A stretch of 64,000 nt of DNA from Bradyrhizobium sp. Ec3.3 (GTDB taxonomy: Bacteria; Pseudomonadota; Alphaproteobacteria; Rhizobiales; Xanthobacteraceae). Shown here piece by piece: positions 33,688 to 44,028 of the stretch. The stretch spans positions 1-64,000 of the forward strand of contig NZ_AXAS01000018.1 of the NCBI RefSeq assembly GCF_000472925.1. Direction: 5' to 3'. The position numbers were made by a program, and so were the translations under genes. Numbering within the stretch: the stretch's first letter is position 1; every line of letters begins with the position of its first letter. The notes beneath the pieces were generated by a model that was not told the DNA's origin, did not search any database, and worked only from the letters and a program-made list of their open reading frames with translations.

Positions 33688-34773
33688 TTAATGCGATGCG
33701 TCTTTGGCGGGCTTGGCGCCGGCATTGCGCAGACGCCCGACCACGCCGGTCGGAAAGAAGTAGACGCTGGCAATGAAGAGCAGCCCGAGCCACAGCAGCC
33801 AGCGGTCCGGGTGCAGCAGGCCCGGCAGCAGCGGCAGACCGGCATCGGCCACCGCCTTCGAGGCAACGCCCATCAGGGACTGAAGATAGTTTTGCGCGAG
33901 GATGAAGATGGTCGCGCCGATGATCGCGCCGTAGATCGTGCCCATGCCTCCGATCACGACCATCAGGAGAATATCGAGCATGATCGAGAAGCTGAGCGAG
34001 GTGTCGGGCCCGGCGTAGCGTAGCCACAGAGCGTTGAGAATGCCGGCGCTGGCGGCGACCAGCGCCGCGAGGCAGTTGGCATAGGTGAGGTGGAACACGG
34101 TGCGGAAGCCGAGCGCCTCGGCGCGAAAACGGTTCTCGCGGATCGCCTGGAGCACGCGGCCGAACGGCGAGTTCACCACGCGCAGCAGCGCGAGGATCAT
34201 CAGGGCTGATGCCGCGAAGACGAGGTAGAAGGTCAGGGTGCGGCCGTTCAACTCGAAGCCTGCAAAGCTCTTCGGGATCAGTACGGTGCCTGGCCGCAGC
34301 AATTCCGGCAGCTGAAAGCTCCGCCCGTCCTCGCCTCCGGTGAGCCAGGAGAGCTGCGAGGCCAGCACCTGGAACGCGGAGGCGACCGCGAGCGTGATCA
34401 TGGCGAAGAAGATCGCCGCCACCCGCAGCGAGAACAGTCCGATCGCGAGCGCCAGCAGCGCCGCGAGCGGCAGGCCGATGACGATGCCGGTTGCGACTGC
34501 GCCCCAGTTCGGTCCCATCGAATAGAGCGCGATCGCGATCGCGTAGCTGCCGATGCCGTAGAACATGGTGTGGGCGAACGACACCGAGCCGGTATAGCCG
34601 AGCAAGAGATCATAGGAGGCAACGAGCGCCGCAAAGATGCAGATCTTGGCCGCGACGTTCATCGCCTTGGCGCCCGGAAACAGATAGGGCGTCGCCGCCA
34701 GCGCCAGGATAATGACGACGAGAATGAGGGTGAGGACGCGGCTGCGCGGCGGGTCGCCTGACAGGATCATCAT
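33688..34773 (-). CDS. livM: Branched-chain amino-acid ABC transporter permease (LivM-like)
   Basis: The product has 361 residues and about ten hydrophobic segments. LivM features include YDLLLGYTGSVSFAHTMFYG, the FFAMITLAVASAFQVLASQL stretch, IRENRFRAEALGFRTVFHLT (the ATPase-contact EAA-like loop) and VIGGMGTIYGAIIGATIFIL. Its ATG overlaps the livH stop (ATGA), so it is the last gene of the operon. With LivH it forms the inner-membrane channel fed by the periplasmic receptor at 37331-38527. Liv-type systems import leucine, isoleucine and valine or related amides; the exact cargo depends on the receptor. Confidence 0.9.
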   Translation of the reverse strand: MMILSGDPPRSRVLTLILVVIILALAATPYLFPGAKAMNVAAKICIFAALVASYDLLLGYTGSVSFAHTMFYGIGSYAIAIALYSMGPNWGAVATGIVIGLPLAALLALAIGLFSLRVAAIFFAMITLAVASAFQVLASQLSWLTGGEDGRSFQLPELLRPGTVLIPKSFAGFELNGRTLTFYLVFAASALMILALLRVVNSPFGRVLQAIRENRFRAEALGFRTVFHLTYANCLAALVAASAGILNALWLRYAGPDTSLSFSIMLDILLMVVIGGMGTIYGAIIGATIFILAQNYLQSLMGVASKAVADAGLPLLPGLLHPDRWLLWLGLLFIASVYFFPTGVVGRLRNAGAKPAKDASH

Positions 34774-35780
34774 CGGCTGGTCACCGCATAGAGGCCGCGC
34801 GGCCGCCACATCAAAACGGCGACCATCAGCAGGATGTTGGACACGAGGGCGAGCTTCGGCACCAGGAAGCCGCCGTAATTGGCGACCATCGCGACCAGAA
34901 GCGCGCCGATGAAGCAGCCGCCGATCGAGCCGAGCCCGCCGATGATCACGACGATGAAGATCAGCACGGTGAGATCGTCGCTCATGGAGGCGTGGACCTG
35001 CTCGCGATAGAGCGCCCACATCACGCCACCGAGGCCTGCAAGCGCCGATCCCGTCATGAACACGCCGAGGAACAGGCGGCGGATGCGATAGCCGAGCGCC
35101 TCCACCATTTCGCGGTTCTCGACGCCGGCGCGGATCAGGAGCCCGAGCTTGCTGCGGTTGAGCACGAGCTGGATCGCGATGAAGACGACGAGGCCGACCA
35201 GCATCGCGAGCAGGCGATATTTTGCGATCGCGACGTCGCCAAAGATGAACGAGCCGCGCAGCGAGGTCGGCAGCGGCAGCGGGATGATCTGCGGGCCCCA
35301 CACGGCATAAAGCGTCTGCTCGGCGACGATCAGGCCACCGGTCGTCATCAGGATCTGCTTCAGGTGCTGGCCGTAGACCGGGAGAATCAAGATGCGCTCG
35401 ACGACGAGGCCGAGCGCACCGGACACCGCCATCGAGAGCAACGCGGCCGGCGCCAGCACGGCAAGGTTCATCAGAAGCGAATCCGCCTGCATCGCGGCGG
35501 CAAACGGTAGCAGGATCAGAGTTGCCACATAGGCGCCGACGGCGATGAAGGCGCCGTGGCCGAAATTGAGCACGTCCATCAGGCCGAACACCAGCGTCAG
35601 GCCTGAAGCCATGATGAAGATCATCATGCCCATGGCAAGGCTCGCGGCGGTCAGCGTCAGCCAGGAGCTGGTCGAGCCGACGAAGGGAATCATGGCGAGT
35701 GCGAGCGCGATCGGCAGTACGATCGGCGCAATGTCGCGCTTGGGCTTCGGCAGCGGATCGGTTGCGGCAAGGTCGGTCAT
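34770..35780 (-). CDS. livH: Branched-chain amino-acid ABC transporter permease (LivH-like)
   Basis: The product has 336 residues with about eight hydrophobic segments. Signature stretches are SGLTLVFGLMDVLNFGHGAF, then LLVVERILILPVYGQ-like text (GLVVERILILPVYGQHLKQI), the cytoplasmic loop IRAGVENREMVEALGYRIRR and IIGGLGSIGGCFIGALLVAM. The start at 35780 overlaps the livF stop, and its end overlaps the livM start, so livF-livH-livM are coupled. The N-terminus has an extra cytoplasmic lead of about 17 residues. Confidence 0.9.
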   Translation of the reverse strand: MTDLAATDPLPKPKRDIAPIVLPIALALAMIPFVGSTSSWLTLTAASLAMGMMIFIMASGLTLVFGLMDVLNFGHGAFIAVGAYVATLILLPFAAAMQADSLLMNLAVLAPAALLSMAVSGALGLVVERILILPVYGQHLKQILMTTGGLIVAEQTLYAVWGPQIIPLPLPTSLRGSFIFGDVAIAKYRLLAMLVGLVVFIAIQLVLNRSKLGLLIRAGVENREMVEALGYRIRRLFLGVFMTGSALAGLGGVMWALYREQVHASMSDDLTVLIFIVVIIGGLGSIGGCFIGALLVAMVANYGGFLVPKLALVSNILLMVAVLMWRPRGLYAVTSR

Positions 35781-36499
35781 TGATGCGCCTCCAGGCTCAG
35801 GCCGAGCAACCGCTCCTGGAGCGGCACGTCGGCGGCGAGCGCCGCCATCTCGCCGCGATGGACGATGGTGCCATTGTCCATCACCAGCACGCTGTCGCCG
35901 AGCTCGCGGGCGGCAAAGAAATTCTGTTCGACCAGGAGAATCGTCGCGCCCTTGCGCTTGATCTCCTTCAGGCACTCGATCAGCGCCATGACGATGGCGG
36001 GCGCCAGGCCTTTGGTCGGTTCGTCGATCAGCAAGAGCTTGCGCGGCTCGATGATCGCGCGGGCAATCGACAGCATCTGCTTCTGTCCGCCTGAGAGAGA
36101 GCCGGCGCGCGACAGCCAGAACCGACGCAGCGCGGGGAAGAAGCCAAAAATCCAGTCGAGTTGGGCGTCGTCGAGCGGACCGTCGCGCGCTGCGAGCACC
36201 AGGTTCTCCTTCACCGTGAGGTCGGAGAACACCGCCATGCTCTCCGGCACGTAGCCGACGCCCAGCCGGGCGATGTCGGGCGTGGCGCGGCCTTCGATGC
36301 GCTCGCCGGCGAGACTGATCTCGCCGCTGGAGGCCTGCCACAGCCCCATGATGGTGCGCAGCGTCGTGGTCTTGCCTGCGCCGTTGCGGCCGAGCAGCAT
36401 GGTGGTCTGCCCCTGGGCGACCGCGAGGTCGATGCCCTGGAGGATGTGATAGCGGCCGATATGGGTGTGCACGCCGGAGAGTTTGAGCAGATCGGTCAT
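35777..36499 (-). CDS. livF: Branched-chain amino-acid ABC transporter ATPase (LivF-like)
   Basis: The product has 240 residues. Walker A GRNGAGKTTT, signature LSGGQKQMLSIARAII, Walker B KLLLIDEP and the H-loop equivalent ILLVEQNFF identify an ABC ATPase; the LVEQN ending and the short length match LivF rather than LivG. Start and stop each overlap the neighbouring liv genes by four bases. With LivG it powers import of the receptor-bound ligand. Confidence 0.92.
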   Translation of the reverse strand: MTDLLKLSGVHTHIGRYHILQGIDLAVAQGQTTMLLGRNGAGKTTTLRTIMGLWQASSGEISLAGERIEGRATPDIARLGVGYVPESMAVFSDLTVKENLVLAARDGPLDDAQLDWIFGFFPALRRFWLSRAGSLSGGQKQMLSIARAIIEPRKLLLIDEPTKGLAPAIVMALIECLKEIKRKGATILLVEQNFFAARELGDSVLVMDNGTIVHRGEMAALAADVPLQERLLGLSLEAHQ

Positions 36500-37260
36500 G
36501 CGGCGCTCTTCGGGGCAACGCCGAGATAGGCTTCCTGCACGATCGGCGAGGCGATCACCTCGGCCGGCGGGCCGTCGGCGACGAGCTGGCCGTTATGCAG
36601 CACGATGATGCGGTCGGCGAGCGAGCGCACCACATCCATCTTGTGCTCGACCAGGAGGATGATCTTGCTCCTGTCCTGCTTGAGTTGCGCAATGAGGTTG
36701 AGCACTACCGGAACCTCGTCGATGCTCATGCCTGCGGTCGGCTCGTCGAACATGAAGACCTTCGGCTCCAGCGCGATCATCAGCGCGACCTCGAGCTTGC
36801 GCTGGTCGCCATGCGAGAGCGCGGTCGCGGTGACGCCGCGGCGGTTGCCGAGCGCGACCTGGTCGAGGATGCCGTCTGCGCGCGCGATCATGTCGCGCCG
36901 CACCATCCAGGGCCGTAGCATGTCATAGTGCGTGCCGTTCGCCGCCTGCACCGCGAGGCGGACGTTCTCTTCCACCGTCAGGGTCGGAAACAGGTTGGTG
37001 AGCTGGAACGCGCGGCCGAGACCAGCGCGCGTGCGCAGCGGCGCCGAGTGCTCGGTGATGTCGGTGCCGTCGAACAAAATGCTGCCGCTCGACGCGCGCA
37101 ACTGGCCCGAGATCAGGTTGAAATAGGTGGTCTTGCCGGCGCCGTTCGGTCCGACGATGGCGGTGAGCTCGCCCGGGCGGAAGCTGCAGCTCACATTGTT
37201 GACCGCGACATGGCCGCCAAAGCGGATGGTCAGGTCGCGCGTCTCTAACGTCAGGGCCAT
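36496..37260 (-). CDS. livG: Branched-chain amino-acid ABC transporter ATPase (LivG-like)
   Basis: The product has 254 residues beginning MALTLETRDLTIRFGGHVAV. Walker A is GPNGAGKTTYFNLISG, the signature ALSHGDQRKLEVALMIAL is the variant LSHGxxR seen in LivG proteins, Walker B is KVFMFDEPTAGMS and the H-loop is LLVEHKMDVV. RAGLGRAFQLTNLFPTLTV is another LivG mark. I use the ATG at 37260; the frame is open to 37323. A stem-loop between this gene and the receptor gene may set their ratio. Confidence 0.92.
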   Translation of the reverse strand: MALTLETRDLTIRFGGHVAVNNVSCSFRPGELTAIVGPNGAGKTTYFNLISGQLRASSGSILFDGTDITEHSAPLRTRAGLGRAFQLTNLFPTLTVEENVRLAVQAANGTHYDMLRPWMVRRDMIARADGILDQVALGNRRGVTATALSHGDQRKLEVALMIALEPKVFMFDEPTAGMSIDEVPVVLNLIAQLKQDRSKIILLVEHKMDVVRSLADRIIVLHNGQLVADGPPAEVIASPIVQEAYLGVAPKSAA

Positions 37261-37292
37261 CGGGAGAACTCTCGGATCATTCACGGAAAGTC

Positions 37293-37320
37293 CTCTCCCC
37301 GCGAGAGATCGCGGGGAGAG
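37293..37320 (-). terminator. Intercistronic stem-loop between receptor and livG
   Basis: CTCTCCCCGCGA and TCGCGGGGAGAG pair perfectly across a GAGA loop, 11 bases after the receptor stop. No strong T run follows, so it probably attenuates or protects the receptor message rather than fully ending it. Confidence 0.65.
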
Positions 37321-37330
37321 CAAGACAGCA

Positions 37331-38527
37331 TCACCGCTTGTTGCGGATCGGAACGTCCATGTCCTCGATCTTCAGCTCGCGCACCGGCTCGAGGATGGCC
37401 CAGGCGACGTTCGGATCGACCTTGACCTTGAAGTGATACATGCTCTGGAGCGCCTGATGGTCTTCTTTCCGGAACACCATCTTGCCCTTCGGCGTGTCGA
37501 ACTCCATGCCTTCCATCGCCGTGATCAGCTTCTCGGTGTCGGTCGACTTCGCCTTGGTGACGGCGGCAACGACGGACATCGCCGCGGCAAAGCCGCCCGC
37601 GGTGAAGAAGTCCGGCGGCGCGTTGAAGCGCTTCTGGTGCTCGGCAACCAGCCAGTCGTTCACCGGGTTCTTCGGGATGTCGTAGTAGTAATAGGTCGCG
37701 CCTTCCATGCCCGGCAGCGCCTTGTAGGCGGCGAGCGCCGGCAGGATGTTGCCGCCGGTCGAGAGTTCGATGCCGTAACGCTTCGGATCCATGTCCTGTA
37801 GCTTGGCCAGCGGATTGCCGGCGCCGGCCCAGATCACCCAGATCACCTTGCGGCCCGGCTTGTCCTTCAGCGCGTCGAACAGGCGCTGGCCGACGGCGGT
37901 GAAGTCGGTGGTCGAGGTCGGGGCATATTCTTCGGCAGCTAAGGTCGCGCCGGTCTTGGCCAGCGCTTCCTTGAAGGCGGCGACGCCGTCACGGCCGAAG
38001 GCGTAGTCCTGCGCCAGCGTTGCAACGGTCACGCCCTGCTTGCCGATCGCGACCGCGTTGGAGATCGCGTCCTGCGAGGAGTTGCGCGCGGTACGGAAGA
38101 TGTAGCGATTCCACTTCTCGCCGGTAATCTGATCCGCGACGGCGGGCTCGACGATCAAAATCTTCTTGTTCTCTTCGGCGACGGGCAGGATCGCGAGGGC
38201 CGCGGCCGACGACGTCGTGCCGATCGCGATGTCGACCTTGTCGTCCTGATAGGCTTCGGCGAGCGCAGCTTTCGCTAGGTCCGGCTTGCCCTGGTCGTCC
38301 TTGGTGATGATGACGATCTTGCGACCGTCGAGCATCATCGTGCCCTTGGTGGCGTATTCAAAACCCATTTGCAGTCCGGTCTCGGTCTGCTTGGCATAAG
38401 CCTCCAGCGGGCCGGTCTTGCCGTAGATCAGCGCGACCTTGAGATCATCTGCGCACGCTGTGGTGGCCGCGGCGAGGCCAAGAATCGTTGTTGCTATGGT
38501 TGTTGTTATGATGACTGGTAAACGCAA
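37331..38527 (-). CDS. Branched-chain amino-acid ABC transporter substrate-binding protein
   Basis: The product has 398 residues. No suitable ATG exists; the TTG at 38527 stands seven bases after AGGAGG and begins a clean signal peptide (RLPVIITTTIATTILGLAAA, then TTACA). The frame is open to 38671, but that extra part has no signal-like shape. The mature protein has the periplasmic-binding type I fold of LivK relatives: VALIYGKTGPLEAYAKQTET, then IAIGTTSSAAALAILPVAEE and GVTVATLAQDYAFGRDGVAA. It is first in the liv operon. In this fold the ligand may be an amino acid, amide or aromatic acid. Confidence 0.88.
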   Translation of the reverse strand: MRLPVIITTTIATTILGLAAATTACADDLKVALIYGKTGPLEAYAKQTETGLQMGFEYATKGTMMLDGRKIVIITKDDQGKPDLAKAALAEAYQDDKVDIAIGTTSSAAALAILPVAEENKKILIVEPAVADQITGEKWNRYIFRTARNSSQDAISNAVAIGKQGVTVATLAQDYAFGRDGVAAFKEALAKTGATLAAEEYAPTSTTDFTAVGQRLFDALKDKPGRKVIWVIWAGAGNPLAKLQDMDPKRYGIELSTGGNILPALAAYKALPGMEGATYYYYDIPKNPVNDWLVAEHQKRFNAPPDFFTAGGFAAAMSVVAAVTKAKSTDTEKLITAMEGMEFDTPKGKMVFRKEDHQALQSMYHFKVKVDPNVAWAILEPVRELKIEDMDVPIRNKR

Positions 38528-38630
38528 GATGATCCCTCCTGATCCATTTTGTTGGGCAATAGCGATTTGCACAGCGCGGCGGACATTGCAATTCAACCTT
38601 CCGCCCGGGCCTGCGCATGCAAGGTCTGCA

Positions 38631-40682
38631 TCATTTTTGAGCCTTCCGCGCGCCGCGTGACGCGCCGTCATCGCGTGCGTCAGTCCCTTCGACCTGCCGC
38701 ATATCCGACTGCGCCTCGGCGGCGCTCTCGAAGATGTGCGGCGCTACGCCGCGTTTTTCCAGCGCCTCGCCGAGCTTGATGCGCAGGAACCCTGATGTCG
38801 TGTAGCGCGAGACGCCGGAATAGAAGCGGTCGACGAGGCCGCGGACCATGGCCGAATAATCGTCCATCAGCTCGGGCAGGATCGAAAAGTTGTCGTAGTT
38901 GACGATGGCGTAGACCCTATGGCCGAGCGGGGCGAGCCTGGCCTCGACGATGCGCGCGATGGCGTCGATATCGGCCTTGCTGCGCAGGGGATAGCGTTCC
39001 AGATTGACGAAGAACATGTTCTGCTGCTCGTCCAGCGTGAAGCGCTGGTCGAGCGGGATGGTCAGAAGCCGTTCGCGCAGCTCCATCAGATCGTCACGGA
39101 AGATGCGCGCGTCCATCAGGGCGGGGTCGCGCGGGACCAGCGGCTTGAAGTCCATCAGGCGCAGGATGTCGCGCTCGATATCGATGCCGGGCGCGACCTC
39201 GATGAGCTCGAGGCCGTCGGGGCGTAAGCTGAAGACGCAGCGCTCGGTGACATAGAGCACGCGCTGCCCGCGCGCCGCCGAGACGGCTCCGCTGAAGGTG
39301 ACGTGCTCGACATGGTCGACGAACTTGCGTGACTTCGCTTCTTCGACGATCGACAGCTTGCCGTCGCTGACCGCGATGTTCTGCTTGCCCGCGCCGAAGG
39401 TGCCGACGAACACCACCTCCTTGGCGTTCTGGCTGATATTGATGAAGCCGCCGGCGCCCGCAAGCTTCGGCCCGAACTTGCTGACGTTGAGGTTGCCGGC
39501 ACGATCGACCTGCGCGAGGCCGAGGAAGGCCGCATCGAGTCCGCCGCCGTCGTAGAAGTCGAACTGATACGGCTGGTCGATCACGGCCTGCGTATTGATG
39601 GCCGCGCCAAAGTCGATGCCGCTCGCGGGGATGCCGCCGATCACGCCGGGTTCCGCCGTCAGCGTGATGAGGTCGATGATGCGCTCCTCATTGGCGACCG
39701 ATGCGATTCCCTCGGGCATGCCGATGCCGAGATTGACGACGCTGTTGGCCTTGAGTTCGAACGCGGCGCGGCGGGCGATGATCTTGCGCTCGCTCATCGG
39801 CATCACGGGCAGGGATGCTGCACGCACCCTGATCTCGCTCGAAAAAGCGGGGTTATACTGCGTGCCAAACGTCTGCCAGTGATGCTCGGGCTTCGCCACC
39901 ACGACGCAGTCGACGAGGATTCCGGGAATCTTGACCTGGCGCGGATTGAGGCTGCCGCTCTCGGCGACGCGCTCGACCTGGGCGATGACGATGCCGCCGG
40001 AATTATGCGCGGCCATGGCAATGGTGAGCGCTTCCAGCGTCAGCGCTTCCTTCTCCATGGTGAGGTTGCCGTCGGGATCGCCGGTGGTGGCGCGGATGAT
40101 CCCGACATTGATCGGGAACGTCCGGTAGAGCAGGCATTCTTCGCCGCCGATCTTGATCAGCTCCACCATGTCCTCGGTGGTGCGTGCGTTCAGCTTGCCG
40201 CCACCGTTGCGGGGGTCGACGAAGGTGCCCATGCCGACGCGGGTGATGTGGCCGGGCCGGTGCGCGGCGATGTCGCGGAAAAGATGCGTGATCACGCCCT
40301 GCGGCAGATTATAGGCCTCGATCTGGTTGGCGATCGCGAGCTGCTGCAATTTCGGTGCAAGGCCCCAATGCCCGCCGATCACGCGCCGGACCAGGCCCTC
40401 ATGCGCGAAATGGTTGAGACCGCGGTGCTTGCCGTCGCCCTGGCCCGCCGCATAGACCAGCGTCAGATTGTGCGGCTTGCCTTGCGTATAGGGCGCATCG
40501 CCCTCGTTGGAGAGGTAGAGCTCCTCGAGCGCCATCGCGATCTCCTCGGCAAAGCCGATGCCGACGAAGCCGCCGGTGGCGACCGTGTCGCCGTCGCGGA
40601 TCAGCATGACGGCTTCCGCCGCCGTGACGATCTTGCCCTTCTCGGAATTGCGCAGGTAAGGCAGAGCTGGGTGCTGGCTCAC
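38631..40682 (-). CDS. Acyl CoA:acetate/3-ketoacid CoA-transferase (family I, PCT/YdiF-like) with C-terminal extension
   Basis: The product has 683 residues. Residues 1-270 are an alpha-type half (AEAVMLIRDGDTVATGGFVG) and 290-520 a beta-type half with VNLGIGMPEGIASVANEERI, whose Glu forms the covalent CoA thioester, so the two halves are fused as in propionate CoA-transferase. The last 150 residues exceed the family norm of about 530 and form an extra domain (RFTLDEQQNMFFVNLERYPL). It swaps CoA between short-chain acids. It stands 116 bp downstream of the MHS transporter, under a probable sigma-54 promoter, with a stem-loop between. Confidence 0.88.
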   Translation of the reverse strand: MSQHPALPYLRNSEKGKIVTAAEAVMLIRDGDTVATGGFVGIGFAEEIAMALEELYLSNEGDAPYTQGKPHNLTLVYAAGQGDGKHRGLNHFAHEGLVRRVIGGHWGLAPKLQQLAIANQIEAYNLPQGVITHLFRDIAAHRPGHITRVGMGTFVDPRNGGGKLNARTTEDMVELIKIGGEECLLYRTFPINVGIIRATTGDPDGNLTMEKEALTLEALTIAMAAHNSGGIVIAQVERVAESGSLNPRQVKIPGILVDCVVVAKPEHHWQTFGTQYNPAFSSEIRVRAASLPVMPMSERKIIARRAAFELKANSVVNLGIGMPEGIASVANEERIIDLITLTAEPGVIGGIPASGIDFGAAINTQAVIDQPYQFDFYDGGGLDAAFLGLAQVDRAGNLNVSKFGPKLAGAGGFINISQNAKEVVFVGTFGAGKQNIAVSDGKLSIVEEAKSRKFVDHVEHVTFSGAVSAARGQRVLYVTERCVFSLRPDGLELIEVAPGIDIERDILRLMDFKPLVPRDPALMDARIFRDDLMELRERLLTIPLDQRFTLDEQQNMFFVNLERYPLRSKADIDAIARIVEARLAPLGHRVYAIVNYDNFSILPELMDDYSAMVRGLVDRFYSGVSRYTTSGFLRIKLGEALEKRGVAPHIFESAAEAQSDMRQVEGTDARDDGASRGARKAQK

Positions 40683-40740
40683 GGCGTTCCTCCCGATTCC
40701 TGGACCGCATGCCGTTGTTGTTCTATTGCGTCGATCTTAG

Positions 40741-40776
40741 CGCGAGGAGCGGTCCTGGAACAGGCCGCTCCTCGCG
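40741..40776 (-). terminator. Stem-loop between the transporter and CoA-transferase genes
   Basis: CGCGAGGAGCGG and CCGCTCCTCGCG are perfect 12-bp arms around a 12-base loop. No T run follows on the minus strand, so it may be a partial terminator or an RNA-stability element. Confidence 0.55.
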
Positions 40777-40798
40777 GCGCGAGACGTGGTCGGGCCGG

Positions 40799-42109
40799 TC
40801 AGGCCTGAACTATCTTGCGTGTTTCGGTGGCGAAGTAGACCGACACGATGGTGATGATCGCCAGCGCGATCATGTACAGTGAGATCGGCCAGGTTGCCGG
40901 CGCATAGGCCGTCATCAGGCCGGTCGCGATCAGCGGCGACAGCGCGCCGGCGAAGATCGAGGCGAGGTTGTAGCCGAGCGAGACGCCGCTATAGCGCACC
41001 TTGGTGCCGAACAGCTCGGACAGGAAGCTCGCCTGCGGGCCATACATCGCAGCATGTCCGACGGCGAGGCCCAGCACGATCGCGATCCAGGCCAGGTGCG
41101 GTTCCTTGGTCGACAGCAGCATGAACAGCGGGAACGACATCAGTGCGGAAAAGACCGCGCCGAAGATGTAGATCGGCCGCCGCCCGACGCGGTCGGAGAG
41201 CGCGCCGAACGCAGGGATCGTGAAGGTCTCGATCGCGGCCGCGATCAAAACGCCGTTCAGCATGTCCTGCTTGTTCATGCCGAGCGATTGTGTCGCATAG
41301 GCGAGCACGAAGGTGGCATAGATGTAGAAGAATCCGTTCTCGGCGAAGCGCGCGCCCATCGCGAGCAGGATGTTCTTTGGATACATCCGGATCGCCTCGA
41401 GGATCGGCATCTTCACTTCCTGCTTGGTGTCCTTGACCTTCTGGAACTCCGGCGATTCCGCGATGGTGAAGCGGATCCACAGGCCGACCAGCACCAGCGC
41501 GATCGAGAACAGGAACGGGATGCGCCAGCCCCAGGCATAGAGCTGCGCGTCGGTCAGCATCGAGGAGACGACCGAGAACACCAGCGTGCCGAGCACGAGG
41601 CCGAGTGGAGCGCCAAGCTGCGGCCAGCTCCCGTAAAAGCCCTTCTTGTCCTCGGGGGCATGCTCGACTGCCATCAGCACGGCGCCGCCCCATTCACCGC
41701 CCAAGCCGAAGCCCTGGATCAGGCGGCAGGCGACGAGCAGGATCGCGGCCCAGATGCCGGCGGTCTCATAGGTCGGCAGGAAGCCGATCGCCGCGGTCGC
41801 AGCACCCATGATCAAGAGCGTCAGATACAGCATCGTCTTGCGGCCGATCTTGTCGCCATAGTGGCCGAACACGACGCCACCGAGCGGGCGTGCGATGAAG
41901 CCGAGCGCATAGGTCGCAAACGCCAGCAGCGTGCCCATCATGGGGTCGAAGGTCGGAAAGAACAGCTTGTTGAAGATCAGCGCGGCGGCGGTGCCGTAGA
42001 GGAAGAAGTCGTACCACTCGATCGCCGTGCCGATCAGGCTCGCGGTGGCGACGGTGACGTGCGATGGCTGCTTTGCCTGAAGCTGATTGACTGTGATCGC
42101 TCCACTCAT
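40799..42109 (-). CDS. MFS transporter, metabolite:H+ symporter (MHS) family
   Basis: The product has 436 residues and 12 likely membrane segments. IEWYDFFLYGTAAALIFNKL is the typical first segment of the MHS group (ProP, KgtP, ShiA), and FGHYGDKIGRKTMLYLTLLI is the MFS motif A loop; RLIQGFGLGGEWGGAVLMAV is the motif at segment 5. The cargo is probably a short organic acid, given the CoA-transferase beside it. The ATG at 42109 follows GGGAGAACCCAAG. A -24/-12 promoter lies 64 bases upstream. Confidence 0.9.
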   Translation of the reverse strand: MSGAITVNQLQAKQPSHVTVATASLIGTAIEWYDFFLYGTAAALIFNKLFFPTFDPMMGTLLAFATYALGFIARPLGGVVFGHYGDKIGRKTMLYLTLLIMGAATAAIGFLPTYETAGIWAAILLVACRLIQGFGLGGEWGGAVLMAVEHAPEDKKGFYGSWPQLGAPLGLVLGTLVFSVVSSMLTDAQLYAWGWRIPFLFSIALVLVGLWIRFTIAESPEFQKVKDTKQEVKMPILEAIRMYPKNILLAMGARFAENGFFYIYATFVLAYATQSLGMNKQDMLNGVLIAAAIETFTIPAFGALSDRVGRRPIYIFGAVFSALMSFPLFMLLSTKEPHLAWIAIVLGLAVGHAAMYGPQASFLSELFGTKVRYSGVSLGYNLASIFAGALSPLIATGLMTAYAPATWPISLYMIALAIITIVSVYFATETRKIVQA

Positions 42110-42172
42110 CTTGGGTTCTCCCTGTTTTTGCCAAGCGCGCATTTGCAGCATGCGTCTTTGTGCAGAGCGAAA

Positions 42173-42188
42173 AGCAAGCTCCGCGCCA
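42173..42188 (-). promoter_or_regulatory. Sigma-54 (-24/-12) promoter of the MHS transporter gene
   Basis: On the minus strand TGGCGC-N5-TTGCT, with GG and GC exactly 12 bases apart, one base off the TGGCAC-N5-TTGCW consensus. It predicts transcription starting near 42162. Confidence 0.75.
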
Positions 42189-42267
42189 GATGCGGCGGAT
42201 GTGGGCAAAGTGGCTGAAAACGCGGCAATTCGCGCATCTGCGCCAGGAAGAACGCGCAGCGAGTCGT

Positions 42268-42290
42268 GTCCGGAGTCTGAGACTCCGGAC
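42268..42290. promoter_or_regulatory. Candidate upstream activating site for the sigma-54 regulator
   Basis: GTCCGGAGTC-TGA-GACTCCGGAC, perfect 10-bp arms, centred about 117 bases upstream of the predicted start. It lies between the transporter gene and the end of the regulator gene. Confidence 0.65.
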
Positions 42291-42307
42291 AATCTCAGTC
42301 TCGAAAC

Positions 42308-43750
<1,443 letters not shown>

Positions 43751-43869
43751 GGCGTACCTCGGTGGCTGCCAAGCGAGGCAAGCCCGGACGTTCGCCTGCT
43801 TCTTAGCAAAAGGCCAGCAATTTCAAAGGGAGAATTCGCTGCTTGTAAGGATGGTCGATCCCCAGCACG

Positions 43870-43999
43870 TCGTCCTGGACAAGCGCAGCGCAGATCCAGG
43901 ACCCATTACCCCAGGGAGTAGTTTGGCGAAGACTCGTGGTCACCGACTTCGCGCCACAACCACTCCCTGGGGTAATGGGTCCTGGCTTTCGCCAGGACG
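43870..43999. repeat. Large palindromic intergenic repeat
   Basis: Outer CGTCCTGG and CCAGGACG, and inner CCAGGACCCATTACCCCAGG facing CCTGGGGTAATGGGTCCTGG, form a long imperfect hairpin of about 130 bases. It lies between the sigma-54 regulator and the GGDEF-EAL gene. Confidence 0.8.
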
Positions 44000-44028
44000 A
44001 CCTCGAGGTGGTTGGGCCGCTTCAGGGC

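Noticed and set aside
42268-42290. Palindrome as terminator of the sigma-54 regulator gene
   Set aside because: No T run follows on the minus strand, and the distance to the -24/-12 promoter fits an activator site better. A partial terminator role cannot be excluded.
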